Below are positions 1 through 5,886 of a stretch of DNA of 6,839 bases, in pieces (position 1 is the first letter of the stretch; every line of letters starts with the position of its first letter). Under the pieces are notes generated by a model, which worked only from the letters and a program-made list of their open reading frames with translations, was not told the DNA's origin and searched no databases. The translations under genes and the position numbers were made by a program. Source of the DNA: Chloroflexota bacterium (lineage in GTDB: Bacteria > Chloroflexota > Limnocylindria > Limnocylindrales > CSP1-4); assembly GCA_005881055.1 (NCBI GenBank), contig VBHW01000123.1:1-6839 (forward strand), read 5' to 3'.

Positions 1-47
1 GTCTTATACACCGCACGCCGGTGGTTCGAATCCACCCTCCCCTACCA
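1..47 (+). tRNA. tRNA 3' part (5' end cut by window), probable tRNA-Ile(UAU)
   Basis: The 3' half of a tRNA is visible. The T arm is GGTGG-TTCGAAT-CCACC (20-36), followed by acceptor strand CTCCCCT (37-43), discriminator A44 and an encoded CCA (45-47). Counting back with a five-base variable region (15-19) puts the 3' anticodon stem at 10-14 (ACCGC). It pairs with G1 and T2, the last two bases of the 5' stem. The seven-base loop is then 3-9, with U33 at 4, anticodon TAT at 5-7 and A37 at 8. UAU would read AUA, i.e. isoleucine. The deduced first acceptor pair A1-U72 also occurs in E. coli tRNA-Ile(GAU). The D arm and 5' acceptor strand lie outside the window, so that it is a tRNA is nearly certain but its identity is only likely. 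Confidence 0.85.
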
Positions 48-86
48 CCTGCGTTCACGAGAGATGGCGGAGCGTCGCCGTCCCCG

Positions 87-537
87 TCAGTTGGGCCGGC
101 TCGACGTCGCCTGGCCGAAGCGCGCGAGCTCGCGCTCGAGGTCGAGTGGGGCGATCGGCGCCTGGCCCTCGAACTCGCCCCACTGGTCACGCGGAACCAT
201 CCACATGACCTCGAACTCGTTCCCGTCCGGATCCTGGCCGTAGAGCGACTTCGTCGCACCGTGATCGCTCGCCCCGACGAGAGCGCCCTCCTGCGACAGG
301 ACTTCCGCGGCCGCGGCGAGGTCGTCGATCGTCGGCACTTCCCAGGCGAGGTGGTACAGCCCCGTCGCTCCGCGCGGGGGACGCGGCGCTGACGGTCCAA
401 GCGCGAGCAGCCCGAGGTCGTGATGGTTCGACGATCCGCGCGCCCGCAGGAACGCCATCCGGCCGCCTTCCCGGGCGATCTCCTCGAACCCGAATGCGCT
501 AAAGAACGGCATGGTTGAGGCGGGTGATCGGGATCAT
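87..537 (-). pseudogene. VOC/glyoxalase-fold protein gene, frameshifted with an apparent short internal deletion
   Basis: Two reading frames together make one vicinal-oxygen-chelate (glyoxalase/extradiol dioxygenase-like) protein. The first (537-499) begins ATG with a good Shine-Dalgarno and encodes MIPITRLNHAVL, the usual first beta strand with the first metal-ligand His, then meets TAG. The second (512-87, 141 residues if read from its own ATG) starts near FGFEEI and carries the rest: a GSSNHHDLGL motif (residues 27-36), YHLAWEVP (53-60), GATKSLYGQDPDGNEFEVMW (85-104), and ligand-type residues His54 and Glu101. Compared with family members as I remember them, about 13-15 residues between HAVL and FGFEE (first helix) are missing. 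The two frames differ by one base, so the lost length would be 2 modulo 3. It is a genuine degraded gene or a sequencing/assembly error. Translation from the internal ATG at 512 would give a protein lacking its first metal ligand. The substrate is unknown. It converges on the tRNA gene. Confidence 0.72.
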
Positions 538-541
538 CGTG

Positions 542-567
542 GGCTCCTGGGCGATCGTGAAGGAGCC
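542..567 (-). promoter_or_regulatory. Inverted repeat enclosing the Shine-Dalgarno of the VOC gene
   Basis: GGCTCCT (542-548) and AGGAGCC (561-567) form a perfect 7-base inverted repeat with a 12-base loop. On the minus-strand transcript the 3' arm contains AGGAG (548-544), six bases before the ATG at 537, so folding would hide the ribosome binding site. A weak -10-like CAATAT (573-568) lies just upstream and would place transcription initiation near the 5' arm. A protein-binding operator is an alternative. No good -35 is visible, and chance is possible in such GC-rich sequence. Confidence 0.35.
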
Positions 568-602
568 ATATTGCGGTATCGCGCCGGATCGGACGGCCGT
601 CG

Positions 603-1907
603 TCAGCCGGCGACCTCCGGGGCGGGCGCGCCGAGCGCGAGGTAGGCGCTCATCGCGGCCTCCATCCCGACGTCGTGACCCGCCCGCTCGGACAGGAGCC
701 ACTTGTGCTCGAGCAGGTCGCAGTACGCCTGGACGAGGTCGCGGCCCGATTCGGCGACCGTTGCGATCCGGGTGAGGGATGGCTCGTAGACCTCTCGGAG
801 CCAGCGGTAGGCCAGCGCCTCCTGGTCGATCGAGCGCTTCTCGTACCAGCACAGCCACGCCCCGTACTCGCTCAGGTCGTTGAGGAGCAGCCGGGCCTGG
901 TTCTCGAGGGCTTTGATGCCCGTCCGCTTCTCGAGCTCGCGGGCATGGAACCGGCGGGTCGTCACCGCGAGCTGCAGGCGCAGGAGGTCACCGTCGCCCG
1001 CGGGCCGGACGTTGATCTCGTCGACCGAGAAGCCGAGCTCGTTGAGCTTGCGGATCCGCTTGCGCACGGCCTGTCGATCGCCGGGCTGCAGCTCGGGCGT
1101 CTCGTGGAGCTTCTCCCAGAGCGCCTCGTATCGGCTCCGGACCGACTCGGCCGCCGCGATCGCCTCGTCGGGATCGAACCGGCCGTGGAGCTCGGCGAGG
1201 TCGGCGAGGCCGAACGCGACGTTCTCCACGAGGATCTCGAGGTCGTAGGCCCGCTGCCCGTCCGACAGGCTCGGATGGACCTCGCTCGTCTCGGCGTCGA
1301 CGAGGTACGCCTGCATCCGATCGCCGTCGCGACGGAAGAGTGTGTTCGCGAGCGAGCAGTCGCCCCAGTAGACCCCGCCGCGGTGGAGGTCGACGAGGAG
1401 CCAGGCCATCGCGTCGAGCAGGCGGTCGCGATACGCGCCCGGCTCGAGCGGCACCCGCATGAGGAGGCGGCGGTACTGGAGCGAGTGGGCGAGGTACTGG
1501 GTGATGAGGATGCCCGTATCGCTCTCCGGTGCCTCGGCGAGGCCGACCGCCGACACCGCCGGCAGGCCCTCGTCCTCGAGGTGCCGGAGGACCTCGAACT
1601 CGCGCCGCGCGACGCCGAGCGGCTCCTCCTTGAGCGCGAAGGTCACCTCGTTCACGTCGAGGAACCGCACGAGGTGGCGGGACGGACCGACGGGCAGCGT
1701 CCGGAAGCGATGCTCCTCGTCGGGCCAGTCCGCGAGCGGGACCTCCCACGGCAGGTCGAAGAGCTCGTCGGCAGCGGTCCGCAGCCGGAGCCGGGGGAAG
1801 GCCGAAGGCGTCGCGCGTGGCGGCGCGTGTGGCGTCGCGTGTGGCGTCGCGTGTGGCGGCGCGGGGTCGCGGCGGCTGTCGTCGTCTTCGGCCATCGTGC
1901 GGTCCAT
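603..1907 (-). CDS. DUF4032 protein with N-terminal lipopolysaccharide-kinase-like domain
   Basis: The 434-residue protein starts with a disordered Pro/His/Ala/Thr-rich tail (about 10-36), built on a 12-base tandem repeat. A small-kinase fold follows. Its marks are Lys93 in FALKEEP (ATP-binding Lys), Glu103 (possible helix C Glu), the catalytic segment LHRGGVYWGDCSLANTL with His175, Asp183 and Asn188, and Asp204 in VDAETSE where kinases carry DFG. This resembles Kdo/RIO-type kinases. The C-terminal part (about 270-425), ending LSERAGHDVGMEAAMSAYL, matches DUF4032 as I remember it. The catalytic residues look intact, so phosphotransfer is possible, but the substrate is unknown. No signal peptide or membrane segment is seen, so it is probably cytoplasmic. 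It lies 36 bases after the aminomutase-like gene and likely shares its transcript. Neither start (ATG at 1907 or in-frame ATG at 1895) has a strong Shine-Dalgarno; the longer form is given. Confidence 0.88.
   Translation of the reverse strand: MDRTMAEDDDSRRDPAPPHATPHATPHAPPRATPSAFPRLRLRTAADELFDLPWEVPLADWPDEEHRFRTLPVGPSRHLVRFLDVNEVTFALKEEPLGVARREFEVLRHLEDEGLPAVSAVGLAEAPESDTGILITQYLAHSLQYRRLLMRVPLEPGAYRDRLLDAMAWLLVDLHRGGVYWGDCSLANTLFRRDGDRMQAYLVDAETSEVHPSLSDGQRAYDLEILVENVAFGLADLAELHGRFDPDEAIAAAESVRSRYEALWEKLHETPELQPGDRQAVRKRIRKLNELGFSVDEINVRPAGDGDLLRLQLAVTTRRFHARELEKRTGIKALENQARLLLNDLSEYGAWLCWYEKRSIDQEALAYRWLREVYEPSLTRIATVAESGRDLVQAYCDLLEHKWLLSERAGHDVGMEAAMSAYLALGAPAPEVAG
1807..1866. repeat. 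12-bp tandem repeat, about five units, inside the DUF4032 gene
   Basis: Five adjoining 12-base units follow the plus-strand pattern GGCGTCGCGTGT. The third and fourth (1831-1842, 1843-1854) are identical; the others carry a few substitutions. On the coding strand they give a four-residue period (TPHA, PPHA, PPRA) in the N-terminal tail. The unit is a multiple of three, so copy-number change would keep the frame. Confidence 0.85.
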
Positions 1908-1943
1908 CTGCGTCCGGCTACGTTCGGCTGCGCCCAGCGGCCG

Positions 1944-3515
1944 TTAGTCGGCGAATGGGTCGAACGGCTCCGTCCGCTCGACCACCGCGTCGGCTCCCAG
2001 GCGCTCGCTCGAGGGGCCCTCGAACGCCTGGCCGAGGACCGCCCGCCAGCCGGCGTCGGCGAGGCGCTCCAACGTCGATGCGGCGGCGGCGATCGTCGCC
2101 CGCGCATGCTCGAGCGCGACGCCGTCGAGCGCCGTGCCGTTGCTGGACGCGGCCACCTCGCGACCCACGGCCGAGGCCGCACGCACCGCACTCCCACCGC
2201 CGGCGGCCGCCGCGGTCGTCTCGCGCATGACGAGCGAGGTCGAGCCGGCGTACGGGATCGTCGCCGCGAGGATGAACGGCCAGCGAGCCGCGATCGGAGA
2301 GCCGAGCGCGGCATGGGGCTCCTCGAACGCCAGCGCATGGTCGGGCAGGAGCGCCCTCCGGACGGCGACCTCGGCGAGCGCCCGGGCGGCCGAGTCGCGC
2401 TCCTCGAGGAGCCACGCCGGCATCGCCCCGACGACGACCTGGTCGGCGGGAACGCCGCCCCGTCGCGCGAGGGCCACCCCGAGCAGCTGGAGCGCGAGTC
2501 CGCGCCCGGCCCGCGTTGCGGGATCCGACGGGACGCCGCGGGTCATGTCGGGCGCGACGATGTGTGGGCCCGGGCCGACGACGACCACCGATCCGGCTCT
2601 TCGGTGGAAGCGGTTCGCGAACGTATGGTCGGCCAGCGCACGGTCCGGGTCGATCCGCCCCTCGACGATCTCGGCGGCGACGTCGGCGAAGACGACGTCC
2701 ACGCGCTCGAACGCCGCGACGACGGCCTGCTCCGGGGCGGCGAGACCGGGAGTCACGGTAGCGAGCCGGACGTAACTGCGTCGCTCGGCCGCGGTCTCGT
2801 CGACGACGAGCCGCAGCTCGGAGAGGCCGCGCTGGCTGCCCGCAGGAGTCGGCTCTGTCGGGCCCGCCTCGCGGCCGCCAGATTCGGACCCATGCCAGTC
2901 GGGGACGTCCACGCCTGCGTCGTGGAGCCGGTCCGCGAGCTCCCGGCCGACCGGGACGCTCACCCGGACGAGGTCCCCGCCGTCGCGGACGATGCGCTTG
3001 ACCGCGGGCCGCGCCGTGTCCAGGTCCGTTTCGGCCAGCGGCAGGCCGATCCACGGTCGCGCCGGGTCGCCGAGGAGGTCGAGGAGCTCCCGGCGGGCCG
3101 TCCGGTTGGCGTCGATCCGCTCGAGGGCGCCCTCCGCGAGCCGCGCGGCCTCGGCCTCGGCCGCCGCGCGGCGACCGGAATCGCGGAGGAGCTCGGCCTC
3201 GAGGGCGAGGTCGATGCTCCCGGCCGCCACGTCGAGGGCGAGCGCCTGCGGGGTCATGTCGTACTCGAGGAGCGCCACGGCGAAGGGCAGCGCGACGCCG
3301 CCGGCCAGGCGTCCCGGCCCGCCCGACAGGTAGCGGTCGACGACCTCGCCCGCGAGCGGGCGGCCCATGCGATCGAGGCCCGACACCCCGAACAGTCGGA
3401 GGAGCGCACGTTCCTGGCCCGCGGTCGTCGACGTCCGGGCCCTCGCATTCCAGGCGCCGGCCAGCGTCTCGACGCGGGCAAGGAGCGCTTCGGTCGGTCC
3501 CCAGTCGGCGGTCAT
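1944..3515 (-). CDS. Lysine 5,6-aminomutase alpha-subunit (KamD)-like protein, diverged
   Basis: The 523 residues match the length of KamD (about 516), the PLP/adenosylcobalamin aminomutase TIM-barrel subunit that moves the terminal amino group of D-lysine or L-beta-lysine. Shared framework includes ERALLRLFGVSGLD (35-48), VVDRYLSGGPGRLAGG (58-73), MTPQALALDVAAGSIDL (87-103), SYVRLATVTPGLAAPEQA (247-264), AFERVDVVFAD (268-278) and a C-terminal NPF-like DPF. Recalled clostridial KamD active-site residues are not kept: Arg184, Ser189, Ser238 and Tyr263 align with Val187, Glu192, Pro256 and Ala281, and the GEDN segment with a Gly/Pro-rich stretch (314-318). No KamE-like B12 subunit is in the window. 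It could be an aminomutase of other specificity or a pseudoenzyme. The ATG at 3515 overlaps the M55 stop by four bases (ATGA). No clear Shine-Dalgarno precedes it, so translation probably depends on coupling. The frame is open upstream to 3899, but there it only runs antiparallel to M55 codons. Confidence 0.72.
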   Translation of the reverse strand: MTADWGPTEALLARVETLAGAWNARARTSTTAGQERALLRLFGVSGLDRMGRPLAGEVVDRYLSGGPGRLAGGVALPFAVALLEYDMTPQALALDVAAGSIDLALEAELLRDSGRRAAAEAEAARLAEGALERIDANRTARRELLDLLGDPARPWIGLPLAETDLDTARPAVKRIVRDGGDLVRVSVPVGRELADRLHDAGVDVPDWHGSESGGREAGPTEPTPAGSQRGLSELRLVVDETAAERRSYVRLATVTPGLAAPEQAVVAAFERVDVVFADVAAEIVEGRIDPDRALADHTFANRFHRRAGSVVVVGPGPHIVAPDMTRGVPSDPATRAGRGLALQLLGVALARRGGVPADQVVVGAMPAWLLEERDSAARALAEVAVRRALLPDHALAFEEPHAALGSPIAARWPFILAATIPYAGSTSLVMRETTAAAAGGGSAVRAASAVGREVAASSNGTALDGVALEHARATIAAAASTLERLADAGWRAVLGQAFEGPSSERLGADAVVERTEPFDPFAD

Positions 3516-4393
3516 GGGCGGCCCAAGTATGCGGTTTCCCGCAGCGGGTCCGATCGATCGCCCGATGAGTCGCAGATGCCGGCCAGCCGGACGCCGGCGA
3601 GGAACGCGCGATAGGCGGTCACCGCGTCGGCGGTCTCGTAGCGGACTCCGCGATCGCCAAAGCGCTCGGCGCCCGGCAGGAGCGCCGCGTAGTCGGCCTC
3701 GATCGGGCGGTGGTACTCGACCTCGACGACGACCGGTGGCTCGACGATGAGCGGACGGAGCTCGCCGGCCGCGGCGCGCCTGACGGCACGTTCGGCGCCC
3801 GAGCGGACGAGGTCGCCGGCAACCGACGGATGGACCGAGGCGGCCGCGCTCCCCCCGAACGCCCGCTTCACGACGACCCGCTCGGCCCAGGGCAGCCATT
3901 CCTCGATCTCGTCAGCGAGCGCGTCGTCACCGGCGACGAGCCCGACGGGGACGCCCCAGGCGCCGAGGACCAACGCATTCAAGCCGCTCTCTCCGACGGG
4001 CCGGCCGTTGAGGCGGCTGAGCGTCGGCCGGCCGGAATACGTATGGGCGATCGTCGCCGTCGGGTGCCCGGCGCGCGCGTGGTACCCGACGAAGAGCGCG
4101 ACGTCGAACCCGGCATCCGGTCCGGCCCCGGCGACCATCGACCATGGCTTCTGGCCCTGGAGGAGGTGGGCCGCGGGATGGATGTCGACCGGCCGGAGGT
4201 TGTACATCCCGCCGTGGCTGTCGTTGACGAGGACCTCCTCCGCCCCGCCGGCCAGGGCACCCTCGATCGCGGCGTTTGCCTCACCGACCATGAGCCCGAC
4301 GCTCGCGGGATAGCTCGCATCCTCGCGGCGCGTCGGGAACGGGTGGTTGATCCCGGCGATGCCCTCGATGTCGACCGAGAGGTAGGCCTTCAC
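3512..4393 (-). CDS. M55 family zinc D-aminopeptidase (DppA-like)
   Basis: The 293-residue protein belongs to the DppA family, cytoplasmic zinc peptidases that remove N-terminal D-amino acids (classically from D-Ala-D-Ala and related peptides). The whole metal site is visible and matches Bacillus DppA numbering closely: Asp8 and Glu10 in SVDIEGIAG, His60 in VNDSHGGMYN, His105 in FVGYHARAG and Glu135 in VGESGLNAL. The likely catalytic His117 lies in IAHTYSG. It should therefore be active, though real substrates in this family vary. The start is GTG at 4393, directly after the TGA of moaX (4396-4394). GGAGG (4403-4399) lies five bases upstream of it, inside the moaX end, which decides the start. 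Its own TGA overlaps the ATG of the next gene. Context suggests recycling of D-amino-acid peptides, perhaps from peptidoglycan, feeding the aminomutase-like partner; this is inference. Confidence 0.92.
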   Translation of the reverse strand: MKAYLSVDIEGIAGINHPFPTRREDASYPASVGLMVGEANAAIEGALAGGAEEVLVNDSHGGMYNLRPVDIHPAAHLLQGQKPWSMVAGAGPDAGFDVALFVGYHARAGHPTATIAHTYSGRPTLSRLNGRPVGESGLNALVLGAWGVPVGLVAGDDALADEIEEWLPWAERVVVKRAFGGSAAASVHPSVAGDLVRSGAERAVRRAAAGELRPLIVEPPVVVEVEYHRPIEADYAALLPGAERFGDRGVRYETADAVTAYRAFLAGVRLAGICDSSGDRSDPLRETAYLGRP

Positions 4394-5170
4394 TCAGCCC
4401 TCCGCCTGCTCGACGCGGCCCGGCGGCGACCCGACCGCGCTCGTCGGCCCGGTCCGGGCCGGCTCGCCAATCCAGACGTGGCCGTCGCGGAAGTGCTCGG
4501 CCTTCCAGATCGGCGCGCGCGCCTTCGTCTCGTCGATCGCGTATCGAGCGGCCCGGAAGGCGGCGTCCCGGTGGGGCGCGGCCGCGACCACCGCGATGCT
4601 CGGCTCGCCGAGCGGGACGCGGCCCGTCCGATGGACGATCGCCAGCCGATCGACCGCGAACCGATCGGCGATCTCGTCCGCGATCTCGCCGAGGATCCGC
4701 GCCGCCATGGACTCGTGGGCCTCGTAGTCGAGCACCTCGACGGCTCGGCCGGCGTGCTCGGCCGCGTCGTCCTCCTGGCCCGGAGCGGGCGTGCCCGGCG
4801 TCACGCGCGTTCGACCGAGGAACCCCACGACCGCGCCGTCGTCGGGTCCCGCAAGCCGGTCTCCCAGCTCCCCGATGATCGCCGAGCTGAACGGGGCTTC
4901 GCGGAGCTCGATGATCCGCCGGCCCGCCCCGCCGCTCACCGGCGGGATGCACGCGAGCTCGTCGCCGTCGGCGAGCGCGTCGCGGAGGTCGGCGTACACG
5001 CCGTTCCGGGCGAAGCGGACCGACGACCTGCCAGGCGCGAGCACGGGGAACTGCCCGACCAGGGCGGCCCAGGCGTCCGCTATCGTCGCGTCTGCGGGCA
5101 GCTCGAGCGCGACCTCGCGCGTGCCGGCGAGCTCCCGCTGGATCGCGAACAGGCGGGCGCGAACGCGCAT
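4394..5170 (-). CDS. moaX: Fused molybdopterin synthase, MoaD-MoaE (MoaX type)
   Basis: The 258-residue protein joins both subunits of molybdopterin synthase, which inserts two sulfurs into cyclic pyranopterin monophosphate to make molybdopterin. Residues 1-81 are the ubiquitin-like MoaD part (MRVRARLFAIQRELAG, then ADGDELACIPPVSGG), with the sulfur-carrying di-glycine at 80-81. Residues about 85-235 are MoaE: GAVVGFLGRTR (112-122), VLDYEAHESMA, VHRTGRVPLGE (179-189), His200-Arg201, and the catalytic lysines Lys216 and Lys223 in KARAPIWK. Because the di-glycine is internal, a MoaD thiocarboxylate requires cleavage after Gly81, as reported for mycobacterial MoaX. A variable insert (about 123-143) lies in MoaE. 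The ATG at 5170 starts three bases after the methyltransferase stop with only a weak upstream G-rich stretch, so coupled translation is likely. No other molybdenum-cofactor gene is in the window. Confidence 0.95.
   Translation of the reverse strand: MRVRARLFAIQRELAGTREVALELPADATIADAWAALVGQFPVLAPGRSSVRFARNGVYADLRDALADGDELACIPPVSGGAGRRIIELREAPFSSAIIGELGDRLAGPDDGAVVGFLGRTRVTPGTPAPGQEDDAAEHAGRAVEVLDYEAHESMAARILGEIADEIADRFAVDRLAIVHRTGRVPLGEPSIAVVAAAPHRDAAFRAARYAIDETKARAPIWKAEHFRDGHVWIGEPARTGPTSAVGSPPGRVEQAEG
4399..4403 (-). promoter_or_regulatory. Shine-Dalgarno of the M55 gene inside moaX
   Basis: GGAGG is read on the minus strand and lies five bases before GTG at 4393. It supports GTG as the true start and overlaps the last codons of moaX. 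Confidence 0.8.
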
Positions 5171-5173
5171 CCG

Positions 5174-5821
5174 TCAGCCGCCCCGGTAGGCCGCGACGAG
5201 CATTCCGTCGCCGACGGGCAGGAGGGCGGCCTGGAACCGGGCGTCGCGCAGGACGAACGCGTCGAAGCGGCGCAGCTCCTCCGTCCCATCGTCGTCGCCG
5301 CGGACCGGGCTGGCCCCCGACACGCGGCCGCTCCACAGCGCGTTGTCGGCCACGACGAGCGCTCCCGCGACGAGGCGCGGGAGGAGCGCATCGAAGTACG
5401 CCCGATATTCGTGCTTGAGCGCGTCGATGAAGACGAGGTCGAACGGGCCGGCCAGGACCGGGTCGTTCGAGGCGAAGGCTCCGAGCGCCTTCGCGTTGAC
5501 GACGGTGATCCGTCCGACGGCGATGCCCGCCTTCCGCCAGAACCCGCGGGCGATGTCCGTCCGCTCTCGATCCGGGTCGATCGTGACGATCGAGCCTCCA
5601 TGGCTCTGGGCGAGCGCCATGCACAGCGTCGAGTAGCCGTACGCTGTGCCGACCTCACAGATCCGCCTCCGACCGGACGCCAGGAGGGCGAGGATCGGGA
5701 TCCGCTCGGGCAGCGCCGCGTCCTCGATCTCGGCGAGGACGGGATGGATGGGTTCGGCGACCGACTCGATCCAGTCGCGGTCGTGGCGACCGATCTCGTA
5801 GCTCCGGTCCGACTTCGCCAT
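5174..5821 (-). CDS. SAM-dependent O-methyltransferase, class I (COMT/CCoAOMT-like, family 3)
   Basis: The 215-residue length is typical of bacterial family 3 O-methyltransferases, cytoplasmic enzymes that methylate a hydroxyl, often of catechols, with S-adenosylmethionine and a divalent metal. Visible motifs are the SAM-binding loop CEVGTAYGYSTL (55-66), the acidic strand end TIDPD (80-84), FDLVFIDALKHEY (127-139) with metal ligand Asp133, and VVADNALWSGRV (156-167) with ligands Asp159 and Asn160. The C-terminal strand is VGDGMLVAAYRGG. The substrate cannot be read from sequence. The start ATG at 5821 has GGAGG (5831-5827) five bases upstream. The frame is open further upstream to 6823 but crosses the membrane gene in a different frame. 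It appears to head the tight run of moaX, M55 and aminomutase-like genes. Confidence 0.94.
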   Translation of the reverse strand: MAKSDRSYEIGRHDRDWIESVAEPIHPVLAEIEDAALPERIPILALLASGRRRICEVGTAYGYSTLCMALAQSHGGSIVTIDPDRERTDIARGFWRKAGIAVGRITVVNAKALGAFASNDPVLAGPFDLVFIDALKHEYRAYFDALLPRLVAGALVVADNALWSGRVSGASPVRGDDDGTEELRRFDAFVLRDARFQAALLPVGDGMLVAAYRGG

Positions 5822-5826
5822 CGTCG

Positions 5827-5831
5827 CCTCC
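5827..5831 (-). promoter_or_regulatory. Shine-Dalgarno of the O-methyltransferase gene
   Basis: GGAGG on the minus strand, five bases before ATG 5821, fixes that start over the long upstream open frame. Confidence 0.85.
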
Positions 5832-5856
5832 GATCCCTGCTCGCGATCCCTGCTCG
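5831..5856. repeat. Perfect 13-bp tandem duplication upstream of the O-methyltransferase
   Basis: CGATCCCTGCTCG occurs twice in a row (5831-5843 and 5844-5856) in the 65-base spacer between the membrane gene and the methyltransferase gene. Its left edge touches the Shine-Dalgarno. It may be a replication-slippage duplication or a two-site binding element. Confidence 0.85.
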
Positions 5857-5886
5857 CCTTGGCTCGCCGTTTCTCGCTCGTGCCGC

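Noticed and set aside
48..86. Terminator between the tRNA and the converging VOC gene
   Set aside because: No clear GC stem followed by a T run on either strand.
1..90. tRNA 3' end as integration site of a mobile element
   Set aside because: No integrase, direct repeat of the tRNA end or phage-type gene is visible next to it.
1807..1866. Possible CRISPR-like array
   Set aside because: The units are 12 bases, contiguous with no spacers, and coding in frame.
1918..3054. Minus-strand 378-codon frame overlapping the aminomutase-like gene
   Set aside because: The product is almost entirely Arg/Gly/Ala/Pro, a frame shadow of the real gene.
675..3614. Plus-strand open frame of 979 codons
   Set aside because: It runs opposite the DUF4032 and aminomutase-like genes, crosses their boundaries, has low-complexity Arg/Asp/Glu-rich composition and no motif. 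It is a by-product of high GC and strong codon bias on the coding strand.
3516..3899. Upstream extension of the aminomutase-like gene in the open frame
   Set aside because: The extra 128 residues are Arg-rich shadow of the M55 gene. The ATG at 3515 gives family-typical length and an ATGA coupling.
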